A DNA stretch of 64,000 bases from Rugamonas aquatica (lineage in GTDB: Bacteria > Pseudomonadota > Gammaproteobacteria > Burkholderiales > Burkholderiaceae_D): the NCBI RefSeq assembly GCF_009380215.1, contig NZ_WHUG01000008.1, positions 236,257 through 300,256 of the forward strand, given 5' to 3'. Positions 1 to 10,575 of this stretch are shown piece by piece. Both the position numbers and the translations under genes were made by a program. The first letter of the stretch is position 1, and the number at the start of each line of letters is the position of its first letter. The notes under the pieces are model-generated. The model did no database searches. It saw nothing but the letters and a program-made list of their open reading frames with translations, and had not been told where the DNA came from.

Positions 1-503
1 AACAGCTTGCCCGCCACCCCCAGCCGTTTGAGCAGCTCGTCCAGCGCCGGCCCGTCGGCCGCCGGATGGCCCATGATGCCGGGCGCGATCACGCTATAGC
101 CTTCCCATAGCAACTCCTTGCGCACCGCGCTGCGCTCGGCCGCGTCGAGCGCGCCGTCGCCGTTGAGGATCAGCGTCCAGCTGCCATCCCAGTGCACATT
201 GAGCGGCGCGTAGATGCGGCGGTAGGCGTGTACGAAGCGCGCCATCGCCGGCGGCGTGATCGCATACGAACTGCGGCGGCCGTCGCGCTGGGCGCCCAGC
301 CAGCCCTCCTGCGCCAGCCGGAACACGGCGGTGCGCAGCAGCCGGTCGTTGACGCCGAACGGCGCCAGCAACTCGATCAGGCTGCCCAGCCACACCATGC
401 CGCCGTGCGGCACGATGGCGTCACCGAAGATCGTCACCACCAGCGACTTCGAACGGGGCGGGTCGCTGGCCAGGAAATCGGCTATCCAGTCGTTGCAATT
501 CAT
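1..503 (-). CDS. paaX: Phenylacetate degradation repressor PaaX (partial, C-terminus beyond window)
   Basis: The visible 167 codons start with MNCNDWIADFLASDPPRSKS and continue with a winged-helix N-terminal domain (VVTIFGDAIVPHGG, LLRTAVFRLAQEGWL, YAITPPAMARF) and then the central TWTLIL-type ferredoxin-like segment typical of PaaX. In E. coli PaaX is a GntR-like repressor that senses phenylacetyl-CoA and controls the paa operons; here it is divergent from paaA, which fits the same role. The ATG at 503 is the first good start of the open frame. The gene runs off the left edge, so the C-terminal ligand domain cannot be judged. Family call is from recall of PaaX sequences. Confidence 0.9.
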   Translation of the reverse strand, partial: MNCNDWIADFLASDPPRSKSLVVTIFGDAIVPHGGMVWLGSLIELLAPFGVNDRLLRTAVFRLAQEGWLGAQRDGRRSSYAITPPAMARFVHAYRRIYAPLNVHWDGSWTLILNGDGALDAAERSAVRKELLWEGYSVIAPGIMGHPAADGPALDELLKRLGVAGKL

Positions 504-680
504 GAGCAGGAATCTCTTTCTATACACACAAACAAGAGTTTACTTTGCCTGACCATCGGCGCAGCATTTATTTCGTGACTCTTGCCGATGGGATACTGTT
601 TTATGATCTGAGTCAAAAAAAACGTAGTCAAACAAAAATATGTATCGTATTATCCATCAACTAGCGATGAGGAGACAGCG
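504..680. promoter_or_regulatory. Divergent paaX/paaA intergenic promoter region
   Basis: This 177-base AT-rich spacer between divergent paaX and paaA must hold both promoters and probably the PaaX operator. A TATGAT hexamer at about 601-606 looks like a -10 box for paaA, but no well-spaced -35 box goes with it, and I see no clear copy of the E. coli PaaX palindrome. A GGAGA ribosome binding site precedes the paaA ATG. The regulatory role is inferred from position only. Confidence 0.4.
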
Positions 681-1667
<987 letters not shown>

Positions 1668-1675
1668 CCATCGAC

Positions 1676-1754
1676 GTCACTCCCGCGCAAGCGGGAGTCC
1701 ATGCCGATTGCGAGCCGCCTGCGTACTATGGATTCCCGCCTGCGCGGGAACGAC
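1676..1754. repeat. REP-like palindromic element pair (BIME type) between paaA and paaB
   Basis: Two inverted 26-base units face each other. The first begins GTCACTCCCGCGCAAGCGGG and the second ends in CCTGCGCGGGAACGAC, each unit being itself a hairpin. The same family recurs at 2865-2890 (half), 37196-37265 and 56785-56885. Such units resemble REP/BIME elements mobilised by RAYT transposases in many proteobacteria. It lies in the 98-base paaA-paaB spacer, so it will be in the operon mRNA and could affect processing or stability. Confidence 0.85.
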
Positions 1755-1765
1755 AAGGAGATGAT

Positions 1766-2050
1766 ATGAGCAAAGAATGGCCACTGTGGGAAGTCTTCAT
1801 CCGCAGCCAGCACGGGCTGGCGCACAAACACGTCGGCAGCCTGCACGCGCCGGACGCCGAAATGGCGGTCAACAACGCGCGCGATGTCTACACCCGCCGC
1901 AATGAAGGCGTCAGCATCTGGGTGGTGCGCGCGGCGGACATCGTCGCCAGCAGCCCTGGCGACAAGGGCGCGCTGTTCGAGCCTGCCAACAGCAAGGTGT
2001 ATCGCCATCCGACCTTCTTCCCGATGCCGGAAGAAGTCAAGAACCTGTAA
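1766..2050 (+). CDS. paaB: Phenylacetyl-CoA epoxidase subunit PaaB
   Basis: This 94-residue protein (MSKEWPLWEVFIRSQHGLAH...) is the small structural subunit that bridges PaaA-PaaC heterodimers in the epoxidase. Hallmarks are the WEVFIRSQ..GLAHKHVGSLHAPDAEMA start and the YRHPTFFPMPEEV end, with length as in E. coli PaaB (95). The ATG at 1766 follows AAGGAG at 1755-1760. The reading frame is open far upstream only because of GC-rich composition; the start is set by the ribosome binding site and homology. It is followed by paaC after 12 bases. Confidence 0.96.
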   Translation: MSKEWPLWEVFIRSQHGLAHKHVGSLHAPDAEMAVNNARDVYTRRNEGVSIWVVRAADIVASSPGDKGALFEPANSKVYRHPTFFPMPEEVKNL

Positions 2051-2062
2051 GCGGAGCACACC

Positions 2063-2815
2063 GTGCAAAACAAGGTAAATTATTTACTGCGCTTGGGCGA
2101 CAACGCCCTGATCCTGAGCCAGCAGCTGTCGCAGCTGTGCGGCAGAGGGCCGGCGCTGGAAGAGGACATGGCGCTGACCAACGTCGCGCTGGACCTGCTG
2201 GGCCAGACCCGCCTGTGGTACGAGTACGCGGGCGAGCTGGAAGGCGCAGGCCGCGATGAAGACAAGCTGGCCTACCACCGCGACGCCCACGACTTCAAGA
2301 ACTGCCTGCTGATGGAGCAACCGAACGGCAACTACGCCGACACCATGGTGCGCCAGTTCTTCTTCGACGCCTGGCACTACTTCCTGATCGTCGGCCTGAC
2401 GCGCAGCAGCGATGCCCGCATCGCCGCCATCGCCGAGAAATCGCTGAAGGAAGTGACCTACCACCTGCGTCGCAGCGGCGACTTGATCGTGCGTCTGGGC
2501 GACGGCACGGAAGTCAGCCACGCCAAGACCCAGGCCGCCGTCAACGAACTGTGGATGTACAGCGGCGAAGTGTTCGCCTACGACGCGGTCGACGATGCGA
2601 TGGTGGCCGAAGGCGTAGCCCCGGCCGCCGACGGCCTGCGCACGCAATGGCTGGCGCATGTGGCCGAGATCCTGGCCGAAGCCACGCTAACCATGCCGCC
2701 AGCCGACGCCTGGATGCAGAAGGGCGGCAAGCAAGGCCGCCACAGCGAGCACCTGGGCTACATCCTGGCCGAGATGCAGTTCCTGCAGCGCGCCTATCCC
2801 GGCGCCACCTGGTAA
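2063..2815 (+). CDS. paaC: Phenylacetyl-CoA epoxidase subunit PaaC
   Basis: This 250-residue protein is the non-catalytic, PaaA-like ferritin-fold subunit of the ring epoxidase. Conserved stretches include LGDNALILSQQLSQLCG near the N-terminus, ALTNVALDLLGQTRLWYEY around 36-54 and FFFDAWHYFLI around 102-112, with the final HSEHLGYILAEMQFLQRAYPGATW typical of PaaC. The start is GTG at 2063 after GCGGAG. Length equals E. coli PaaC (248). It acts in the cytosol as the PaaA partner. Confidence 0.96.
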   Translation: MQNKVNYLLRLGDNALILSQQLSQLCGRGPALEEDMALTNVALDLLGQTRLWYEYAGELEGAGRDEDKLAYHRDAHDFKNCLLMEQPNGNYADTMVRQFFFDAWHYFLIVGLTRSSDARIAAIAEKSLKEVTYHLRRSGDLIVRLGDGTEVSHAKTQAAVNELWMYSGEVFAYDAVDDAMVAEGVAPAADGLRTQWLAHVAEILAEATLTMPPADAWMQKGGKQGRHSEHLGYILAEMQFLQRAYPGATW

Positions 2816-2828
2816 CAGCGAGCCCGCC

Positions 2829-3419
2829 ATGACAGCCTCCGCCATCACCCCCAGCCGCGAAACCGTCATTCCCGCGAAAGCGGGAATCCATGCCGAGCAA
2901 ATCTGGGCCTGGCTGGGCGAGGTCTCCGACCCCGAAATCCCGGTCATCTCCATCGTCGACCTGGGCATCGTGCGCGACGTGCAGCTGGCTGCCGATGGCG
3001 CGTGCACCGTCACCATCACGCCGACCTATTCCGGCTGCCCAGCCATGCAGGTCATCGCCGACGCCATCACCGACGCGCTGCACGCACACGGCCTGCAAGA
3101 CGTGCGCCTGCAAAACCAGCTCTCCCCAGCCTGGACCACCGACTGGATGAGCGAAGCGGGCAAGGCCAAGCTGCAAGGCTACGGCATCGCCCCGCCGGCG
3201 CAGCAGGTGATCGACATCAGCGGCCTGCGGGCCGGCGTTGGCGCGGACGGCGCACTGGCCGCCATCTCCCGCCGCGCCCAGCCGCGCCTGACGGTGGCAT
3301 GCCCCAACTGCGGCTCGCGCCACACCGAAATCACCAGCCAGTTTGGCTCCACTCCGTGCAAGGCCTTGTACAAATGCCTGGATTGCCGCGAGCCCTTCGA
3401 CTACTTCAAGTGCCACTAA
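2829..3419 (+). CDS. paaD: Phenylacetate degradation protein PaaD (DUF59/FeS maturation type) with REP-derived insert
   Basis: This 196-residue protein belongs to the PaaD/MIP18 (DUF59) family thought to assist Fe-S or diiron-centre maturation of the epoxidase system. The DUF59 core (IWAWLGEVSDPEIPVISIVDLGIV) runs from about residue 25 to 110. The C-terminus has a zinc-ribbon-like set of cysteines: C158, C161, C177, C183, C186 and C195. Residues 13-21 (VIPAKAGIH) are encoded by half of a REP element (2865-2890), so the N-terminus is longer than in E. coli PaaD (about 165). There is no in-frame ATG after the insert, so translation should cross it. Confidence 0.94.
   Translation: MTASAITPSRETVIPAKAGIHAEQIWAWLGEVSDPEIPVISIVDLGIVRDVQLAADGACTVTITPTYSGCPAMQVIADAITDALHAHGLQDVRLQNQLSPAWTTDWMSEAGKAKLQGYGIAPPAQQVIDISGLRAGVGADGALAAISRRAQPRLTVACPNCGSRHTEITSQFGSTPCKALYKCLDCREPFDYFKCH
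2865..2890 (+). repeat. Half REP element inside the paaD coding region
   Basis: The unit reads GTCATTCCCGCGAAAGCGGG and then AATCCA, matching one arm of the intergenic REP pairs in this window. It stays in frame and is translated as VIPAKAGIH at residues 13-21 of PaaD. Confidence 0.9.
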
Positions 3420-3426
3420 AAAGATC

Positions 3427-4506
3427 ATGAGCAAATTCCACCCGCTGACCGTCTCGCAAGTGCGCAACGAAACGCGCGACACCATCGCCGTCACCTTCGC
3501 CGTGCCGCCCGAGCTGCAAGACAGCTTCACCTTCCAGCAAGGCCAGCACCTGACGCTGCGCGCACAGATCGGCGACGAAGACGTGCGCCGCTCGTACTCG
3601 ATCTGCTCCGCCGTGCACGACGGCGCGCTGCGCGTGGCCATCAAGCGCACGCAGGGCGGCCTGTTCTCCAGCTGGGCCAACGACACCATCAAACCCGGCG
3701 TCACGCTGGAGGTGATGCCGCCGATGGGCCACTTCAACGTGCCGCTGGACGCCGCCAACCGCAAGCACTACCTGGCCTTCGCCGCCGGCAGCGGCATCAC
3801 GCCCATCCTGTCCATCATCAAGACCACGCTGGCGGCCGAGCCGCACAGCCGCTTCACGCTCTTCTACGGCAACCGCGCCTCGTCGTCGGTGATCTTCAAG
3901 GACGAACTGTCCGACCTGAAGGACACCTACATGGAGCGCCTCAAGCTGGCCTACGTGATGAGCCGCGAGCAGCAGGACATCGAGCTGTTCAACGGCCGCA
4001 TCACCAAGGACAAGGCGGCGCAGTTCCTCAAGTACTGGGTGCGCCCCGAAGACATCGACGTCGCCTTCATCTGCGGCCCGGAAGACATGATGCACGGCGT
4101 CTCCGAAGCGTTGCAGGAAGCCGGCGTGGCGAAGTCGCAGATCAAGATCGAGTTGTTCGCCGCCAGCATCCCCAAGCACCAGCACAAGCCGCGCGCCGTT
4201 GATCCGCAGGCGGGCCGCCACGAAACCGAAGTCACCGTCATCATGGACGGCAACGCCACCAGCTTCACCATGGACCAGGACAAGGAATCGCTGCTCGACG
4301 CCGGCCTCAAAGCCGGCATCGACATGCGCTACTCCTGCAAGGGCGGCGTATGCTCGACCTGCCGCTGCAAGCTGCTCGAAGGCCAGGTCGACATGGACGT
4401 CAACTACGCGCTGGAAGACTACGAGATCGCACGCGGCTATGTGCTGAGCTGCCAGAGCTTCCCCATCACCGACAAGGTCGTCATCGATTTCGACCAGGCC
4501 GAATAA
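3427..4506 (+). CDS. paaE: Phenylacetyl-CoA epoxidase reductase PaaE
   Basis: This 359-residue NAD(P)H:ferredoxin-type reductase passes electrons to the PaaABC diiron centre. An FAD-binding domain comes first (VRRSYSICSA, the RxYS motif, near residue 60), then a nucleotide-binding domain (AAGSGITPILSII near 119-131, FICGPEDMM near 216), then a C-terminal plant-type 2Fe-2S ferredoxin domain with cysteines 304, 309, 312 and 342. The ATG at 3427 lies 7 bases after the paaD stop; an upstream in-frame extension overlaps paaD and was rejected. Length fits E. coli PaaE (356). Confidence 0.96.
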   Translation: MSKFHPLTVSQVRNETRDTIAVTFAVPPELQDSFTFQQGQHLTLRAQIGDEDVRRSYSICSAVHDGALRVAIKRTQGGLFSSWANDTIKPGVTLEVMPPMGHFNVPLDAANRKHYLAFAAGSGITPILSIIKTTLAAEPHSRFTLFYGNRASSSVIFKDELSDLKDTYMERLKLAYVMSREQQDIELFNGRITKDKAAQFLKYWVRPEDIDVAFICGPEDMMHGVSEALQEAGVAKSQIKIELFAASIPKHQHKPRAVDPQAGRHETEVTVIMDGNATSFTMDQDKESLLDAGLKAGIDMRYSCKGGVCSTCRCKLLEGQVDMDVNYALEDYEIARGYVLSCQSFPITDKVVIDFDQAE

Positions 4507-4528
4507 AAAACATCCCACCGGAGACGCC

Positions 4529-5320
4529 ATGAACTACGAGAACATCCTCTTCGACATCACCGACGGCGTTGCCACGCTGACGCTGAACCGCCCCGATAAA
4601 CTCAACAGCTTCACCCAGGCCATGCACGACGAAGTGCGCCACGCCATGCACAAGATCAGCCACGACAAGAGCGTGCGCGTGATGGTGCTGACCGGCGCCG
4701 GCCGCGGCTTCTGCGCCGGCCAGGATCTGTCGGACCGCGCGGTGGAGCCGGGCGCCCGTCCGGTCGACCTGGGCGACTCGGTGGAAAAGAACTACGCCCC
4801 GCTGGTGCTGGCGCTGCGCGCCTTGCCGATGCCGGTGATCTGCGCCGTCAACGGCGTGGCCGCCGGCGCGGGCGCCAACATCGCGCTGGCTTGCGACATC
4901 GTGCTGGCCGCAAAATCCGCATCCTTCGTCGAAGTGTTCTGCAAACTGGGCCTGATCCCCGACACCGGTGGCACCTACTTCCTGCCACGCCTGGTGGGCA
5001 GCGCGCGCGCCATGGGCCTGGCCATGCTGGGCGATAAGCTCAGCGCGGAGAAGGCCGAATCCTGGGGCCTGATCTGGAAGGCTGTGCCGGACGAGGAACT
5101 GGCCGCCGAAACGCAGGCCATGGCCCGCCACTTCGCCACCGCGCCGACCAAGGGCCTGGCCTTCACCAAACAAGCCTTGCATTGCAGTCCGCACCACTCG
5201 CTGCAACAGCAACTGGCGCTGGAATGCGAAATGATGAGCGAACTGGGTCGCAGCGACGACTATCGCGAAGGCGTGGCCGCGTTCATGGAAAAACGCGCAC
5301 CGCAGTTCAAGGGGAAATAA
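4529..5320 (+). CDS. paaG: 1,2-epoxyphenylacetyl-CoA isomerase PaaG
   Basis: This 263-residue crotonase-fold enzyme converts the ring epoxide of phenylacetyl-CoA to the seven-membered oxepin-CoA, and in E. coli also isomerises a later dehydroadipyl intermediate. The oxyanion-hole segments GAGRGFCAGQDLSDR (56-70) and NGVAAGAGANIAL (108-120) and the catalytic aspartate in GLIPDTGGTY (D145) match E. coli PaaG much better than PaaF, whose motif reads GIMPGAGGT. It starts 22 bases after paaE behind CCGGAGACGCC. The next gene starts 1 base after its stop. Confidence 0.94.
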   Translation: MNYENILFDITDGVATLTLNRPDKLNSFTQAMHDEVRHAMHKISHDKSVRVMVLTGAGRGFCAGQDLSDRAVEPGARPVDLGDSVEKNYAPLVLALRALPMPVICAVNGVAAGAGANIALACDIVLAAKSASFVEVFCKLGLIPDTGGTYFLPRLVGSARAMGLAMLGDKLSAEKAESWGLIWKAVPDEELAAETQAMARHFATAPTKGLAFTKQALHCSPHHSLQQQLALECEMMSELGRSDDYREGVAAFMEKRAPQFKGK

Positions 5321-5321
5321 G

Positions 5322-6914
5322 ATGGCCGCACTCCACACCGACCGCGCCATCGCCGTCATCGGCAGCGGCGCCATGGGCGCGGGCATCGCGCAGGTGGCAG
5401 CCGTCGCCGGCTACACCGTCAAGCTGCTCGACACGCGTCCGGAAGCCGTGGCCAAGGCCATCTCCGACATCGCCGCTGCGCTGAACAAGCTGGTGGCCAA
5501 GGAGCGCATGAGCGCCATCGATTGCGCCGCCGCCATCGCCCGGCTGCAGGCGGCTGTCGCGCTGAGCGATGTCGCCGATGCTGCGCTGGTGGTGGAAGCC
5601 ATCGTCGAGAACCTCGACGTCAAGCGCGGCCTGTTCGCCGATCTGGAAGCCATAGTGGCCGACGACTGCATCCTCGCCACCAATACCTCATCGATCTCCG
5701 TCACCGCCATCGCCGCCAGGCTGCGCGTGCCGGCGCGGCTGGTCGGCATGCACTTCTTCAATCCGGTGCCTTTGATGGCGCTGGTGGAAGTGATCAGCGG
5801 CCTGGCCACCGATGCCGCCGTCGCGCAGACCGTGTACGACACCGCCGCCGCCTGGGGCAAGCAGCCGGTGCATGCCAAGTCCACGCCGGGCTTCATCGTC
5901 AACCGGGTGGCGCGGCCGTTCTACGCCGAAGGCTGGCGTCTGCTGAACGAGCAGGCCGCCGACGCCGCCACCATCGACGCCGTCATGCGCGACTGCGGCG
6001 GCTTCCGCATGGGGCCATTCGAGCTGATGGACCTGATCGGCCACGATGTCAATTTCTCGGTGACGCAATCGGTGTTCGGCGCGTATTTCAACGATCCGCG
6101 CTTTACGCCGTCGGTGCTGCAACAGGAGATGGTCAACGCTGGTTTCCTCGGCCGCAAATCGGGCCGTGGTTTTTACCGCTACGACGATGCCGCCGCCGCA
6201 GCGCCGCAGCCGCAAGCCGAAGCCGCGCAGCCGAAGCCGGAATTCGCCAGCTACACCATTGAACCGGGTGCTGCGGTCGGGCCGTCGCACGCCATCGGCG
6301 GCGCCGTCAGCGATGCGCTGGCGGCACGCCTGCGCGCGTCCGGCATCAACGTCTCGCACCGCAAGACGCCGGAAGCGCGCAGCCACGCTCCGGGCAACGA
6401 CGATGCGCCGGCCTTCCACTGCAACGGCGCCGCCGTCTATCTGACCGACGGCCGCAGCGCCACCCAGCGCGCGGTCGACAGCCATCATGCGGACACGGTG
6501 CTGTTCGACCTGGCGCTGGACTACGCGACCGCCAAGCGCATCGCCGTCAGCCGCTCGGACCAGTGCTCGGCAGAGGCTTACAACTCAGTGGTCGGCCTGT
6601 TCCAGTCGGCCGGCTTCACCGTCACCCGCCTGGACGACGTGCCCGGCATGGCTGTCATGCGTACCGTCGCCATGCTGGCCAATGAGGCGGCGGACGCCGT
6701 CAATCAAGGCGTTTGCAGCGCGGCCGGCGCCGACCTCGCCATGCAGAAGGGCGTCAACTATCCGCGTGGGCCGCTGGCCTGGGCCGACGCGGTGGGCATC
6801 GGCCAGATCGTCGCCGTGCTGTCCAACCTGGCCGCCGGTTATGGCGAGGACCGCTACCGCGTGTCGCCGCTGCTGCGCCGCAAGCTGGCAGCGGGAGGGC
6901 GCTTCCATGACTAA
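5322..6914 (+). CDS. paaH: 3-hydroxyadipyl-CoA dehydrogenase PaaH
   Basis: This 530-residue NAD-dependent 3-hydroxyacyl-CoA dehydrogenase oxidises 3-hydroxyadipyl-CoA to 3-oxoadipyl-CoA. The Rossmann loop GSGAMGAG is at 14-21, and the catalytic histidine lies in the conserved HFFNPVPLMALVEVISG segment near 142-158. Two C-terminal 3HCDH helical domains follow (KSTPGFIVNRVARPFYAEGWR... and NEAADAVNQGV...NYPRGPLAWAD), with an Ala/Pro/Gln-rich linker between them at about 288-306. The size and two-domain layout fit PaaH/PaaC dehydrogenases (475-510). Its last 8 bases overlap the start of paaI. Confidence 0.94.
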   Translation: MAALHTDRAIAVIGSGAMGAGIAQVAAVAGYTVKLLDTRPEAVAKAISDIAAALNKLVAKERMSAIDCAAAIARLQAAVALSDVADAALVVEAIVENLDVKRGLFADLEAIVADDCILATNTSSISVTAIAARLRVPARLVGMHFFNPVPLMALVEVISGLATDAAVAQTVYDTAAAWGKQPVHAKSTPGFIVNRVARPFYAEGWRLLNEQAADAATIDAVMRDCGGFRMGPFELMDLIGHDVNFSVTQSVFGAYFNDPRFTPSVLQQEMVNAGFLGRKSGRGFYRYDDAAAAAPQPQAEAAQPKPEFASYTIEPGAAVGPSHAIGGAVSDALAARLRASGINVSHRKTPEARSHAPGNDDAPAFHCNGAAVYLTDGRSATQRAVDSHHADTVLFDLALDYATAKRIAVSRSDQCSAEAYNSVVGLFQSAGFTVTRLDDVPGMAVMRTVAMLANEAADAVNQGVCSAAGADLAMQKGVNYPRGPLAWADAVGIGQIVAVLSNLAAGYGEDRYRVSPLLRRKLAAGGRFHD

Positions 6915-7392
6915 GGCCGCAACGCTGGCCGCCGCGCTGGCGCCGCAGCACAGCGCCGAAGAAGCACTGGCGTTGGCGCAGGCCGTCGGTGCGGCCATGT
7001 ATGCGAACGACCCTGCCTCGCAAGGCCTGGGCATCAAGATCGACGCCATCGCGCCCGGCTACGCCAGCATGTCGATGCCGGTGCGCGCGGACATGTTGAA
7101 CGGCCATGGCAGCTGCCACGGCGGCTTCATCTTCGCGCTGGCCGACAGCGCCTTCGCCTTCGCCTGCAACAGCCACAATATGACCACCGTGGGCGCGGGC
7201 TGCACCATCGACTACCTCGCGCCCGGCCGCCTGCACGACGTGCTGACCGCCGTCGCGCAGGAGCAGGCGCTGGCCGGCAAGAGCGGCATCTACGACGTCA
7301 AGGTCAGCAACCAGGACGGCCGCGTGGTCGCCCTGTTCCGAGGTAAGTCGCACCGCGTCAGCGGCCATATCGTACCGCCGCAAGCCGAGTAA
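6907..7392 (+). CDS. paaI: Hydroxyphenylacetyl-CoA thioesterase PaaI
   Basis: This 161-residue hotdog-fold thioesterase rescues CoA from dead-end hydroxyphenylacetyl-CoA or early-pathway thioesters. The hotdog helix motif NGHGSCHGGFIFALADSAFA is at 65-84, with the catalytic aspartate D80. The ATG at 6907 overlaps the paaH end by 8 bases, indicating translational coupling. Length agrees with E. coli PaaI (140) plus an N-terminal extension of about 15 residues. Confidence 0.94.
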   Translation: MTKAATLAAALAPQHSAEEALALAQAVGAAMYANDPASQGLGIKIDAIAPGYASMSMPVRADMLNGHGSCHGGFIFALADSAFAFACNSHNMTTVGAGCTIDYLAPGRLHDVLTAVAQEQALAGKSGIYDVKVSNQDGRVVALFRGKSHRVSGHIVPPQAE

Positions 7393-7405
7393 AGAGGAGA
7401 CACCG

Positions 7406-8716
<1,311 letters not shown>

Positions 8717-8725
8717 GGAGATTCC

Positions 8726-9931
8726 GTGAACGACGCTTTCATCTGTGACGCCATCCGCACCCCATTCGGCCGCTACGGCGGAGCCCTCGGCGGCGTGCGC
8801 GCCGACGACCTGGCAGCGCTGCCCATCGCCGCGCTGATCGCCCGCAATCCCGGCGTGGACTGGGCCAAGGTCGATGACGTCTATTACGGCTGCGCCAACG
8901 GCGCCGGTGAAGACAACCGCAACGTCGGCCGCATGGCGGCGCTGCTGGCCGGCCTGCCGGTCGATGTACCCGCCAACACCATCAACCGCCTGTGCGGCTC
9001 CAGCCTGGACGCCGTCGGCATCGCCGCGCGCTCCATCAAGGCCGGCGAAGCGCAGCTGGTGATAGCAGGCGGCGTTGAAAGCATGACCCGCGCTCCCTTC
9101 GTCATGGGTAAGGCCGACAGCGCGTTCTCGCGTGCCGCCAAGATCGAGGACACCACCATCGGCTGGCGCTTCGTCAACCCGCTGATGAAGGCCAAGTACG
9201 GCATCGACAGCATGCCGGAGACGGCCGAAAACGTCGCCCAGGAATTCGGCATCAGTCGCGCCGACCAGGATGCGTTCGCGGTGCGCAGCCAGCAGCGCTG
9301 GGCCACCGCCCATGCGGCCGGCGTGTTCAAGGATGAAATCGTGCCGGTCACGTTGGTGCAAAAAAAAGGCGATCCGAAGATCGTCGATACCGACGAGCAT
9401 CCGCGTCCGGACACCACGGTCGAGATGCTGGCCAAGCTGAAAGGCGTGGTCAAGCCGGATGGCAGCGTCACCGCCGGTAACGCCTCGGGCGTCAACGACG
9501 GCGCGTGCGCGATCCTGCTGGCGTCTGCCGCCGCCGCCGAGCAGTACGGCCTGCGCAAGCGCGCCCGCGTGCTGGGCATGGCCACCGCCGGCCTGGCGCC
9601 GCGCATCATGGGCTTCGGTCCATCGCCGGCGTCGAAGAAGGTGCTGGCGCAGGTCGGCCTGAGCATCGAGCAGATGGACGTGATCGAATTGAATGAAGCC
9701 TTTGCGGCACAGGGCCTGGCCGTCACGCGTGATCTCGGCCTGGCCGACGACGCGGCGCACGTCAACCCGAACGGCGGCGCCATCGCCATCGGCCATCCGC
9801 TGGGCGCATCCGGCGCGCGGCTGGTGCTGGCGGCGCTGAACCAGTTGGAGCGTACCGGCGGCCGCTACGCGCTGTGCACCATGTGCATCGGCGTCGGCCA
9901 GGGCATCGCCCTCGTCATCGAACGCGTGTAA
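8726..9931 (+). CDS. paaJ: 3-oxoadipyl-CoA thiolase PaaJ
   Basis: This 401-residue thiolase cleaves 3-oxoadipyl-CoA to succinyl-CoA and acetyl-CoA and also the preceding 3-oxo-5,6-dehydrosuberyl-CoA. The acyl-accepting cysteine C90 lies in NRLCGSSLDAVG, the histidine in GGAIAIGHPLGASGAR and the second catalytic cysteine C387 in CTMCIGVGQG. The start is GTG at 8726 after TTAAGGAGATTCC, a strong ribosome binding site. PcaF of the beta-ketoadipate pathway is nearly identical in type, so position in the paa block decides the name. Confidence 0.93.
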   Translation: MNDAFICDAIRTPFGRYGGALGGVRADDLAALPIAALIARNPGVDWAKVDDVYYGCANGAGEDNRNVGRMAALLAGLPVDVPANTINRLCGSSLDAVGIAARSIKAGEAQLVIAGGVESMTRAPFVMGKADSAFSRAAKIEDTTIGWRFVNPLMKAKYGIDSMPETAENVAQEFGISRADQDAFAVRSQQRWATAHAAGVFKDEIVPVTLVQKKGDPKIVDTDEHPRPDTTVEMLAKLKGVVKPDGSVTAGNASGVNDGACAILLASAAAAEQYGLRKRARVLGMATAGLAPRIMGFGPSPASKKVLAQVGLSIEQMDVIELNEAFAAQGLAVTRDLGLADDAAHVNPNGGAIAIGHPLGASGARLVLAALNQLERTGGRYALCTMCIGVGQGIALVIERV

Positions 9932-9943
9932 GCGGGCACCATC

Positions 9944-10555
9944 ATGGTCAAGGTCTACGAAATCAACGGCGTCACCCCGGTGGTCCACCCGACCGCCTAC
10001 GTGCATCCCAGCGCGGTGCTGATCGGCGACGTCATCGTCGGCCCGCGCTGCTATATCGGTCCGCTGGCCGCGCTGCGCGGCGACTTCGGCCGGCTGATCC
10101 TGGAAGAGGGCGCGAACCTGCAAGACACCTGCGTCATGCACGGCTTCCCCGGCGCCGACACGGTGGTCGAACGCGACGGCCATATCGGCCATGGCGCGGT
10201 GCTGCACGGCTGCCGCATTGGCCGCAACGCGCTGGTCGGCATGAACAGCGTGGTGATGGACAACGCCGTCATCGGCGCCGACAGCATCGTCGCCGCGATG
10301 AGCTTCGTCCGCGCCGGCATGGAAGTACCGCCGCGCAGTCTGGTGGTCGGCACGCCGGCCAAGGTGGCGCGCGAACTGCGCGACGACGAGATCAAATGGA
10401 AGACCGAGGGCACCGGCCAGTATCAGGAACTGGCGGTGCGCTCCATGAACACCATGCGCGAAGTGGAAGCGCTGACCGCAGTGGAACCGGACCGCAAGCG
10501 CGTCGAGTGGGAAAGCTCGCTGCCGCTGCACCTGCATAAAAACGCCCAAGCATAA
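9944..10555 (+). CDS. paaY: PaaY, gamma-carbonic-anhydrase-like thioesterase
   Basis: This 203-residue protein is built of left-handed beta-helix hexapeptide repeats (VHPSAVLIGDVIVGPRCYIGPLAALRGDFG, then IGHGAVLHGCRIGRNALVGMNSVVMDNAVIG) with a C-terminal helix. The metal-ligand histidines are in HGFPGADTVVERDGHIGHGAVLHGC. PaaY of this family hydrolyses the 2-hydroxycyclohepta-1,4,6-triene-1-formyl-CoA dead-end product in other bacteria. It sits 12 bases after paaJ and 20 before paaZ. Family assignment is secure; the precise substrate is by analogy. Confidence 0.9.
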   Translation: MVKVYEINGVTPVVHPTAYVHPSAVLIGDVIVGPRCYIGPLAALRGDFGRLILEEGANLQDTCVMHGFPGADTVVERDGHIGHGAVLHGCRIGRNALVGMNSVVMDNAVIGADSIVAAMSFVRAGMEVPPRSLVVGTPAKVARELRDDEIKWKTEGTGQYQELAVRSMNTMREVEALTAVEPDRKRVEWESSLPLHLHKNAQA

Positions 10556-10575
10556 CGAATCGAACGGAGATAAAG

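Noticed and set aside
4529..5320. paaF (2,3-dehydroadipyl-CoA hydratase)
   Set aside because: The catalytic segment and overall sequence match PaaG; PaaF has GIMPGAGGT and two active glutamates there.
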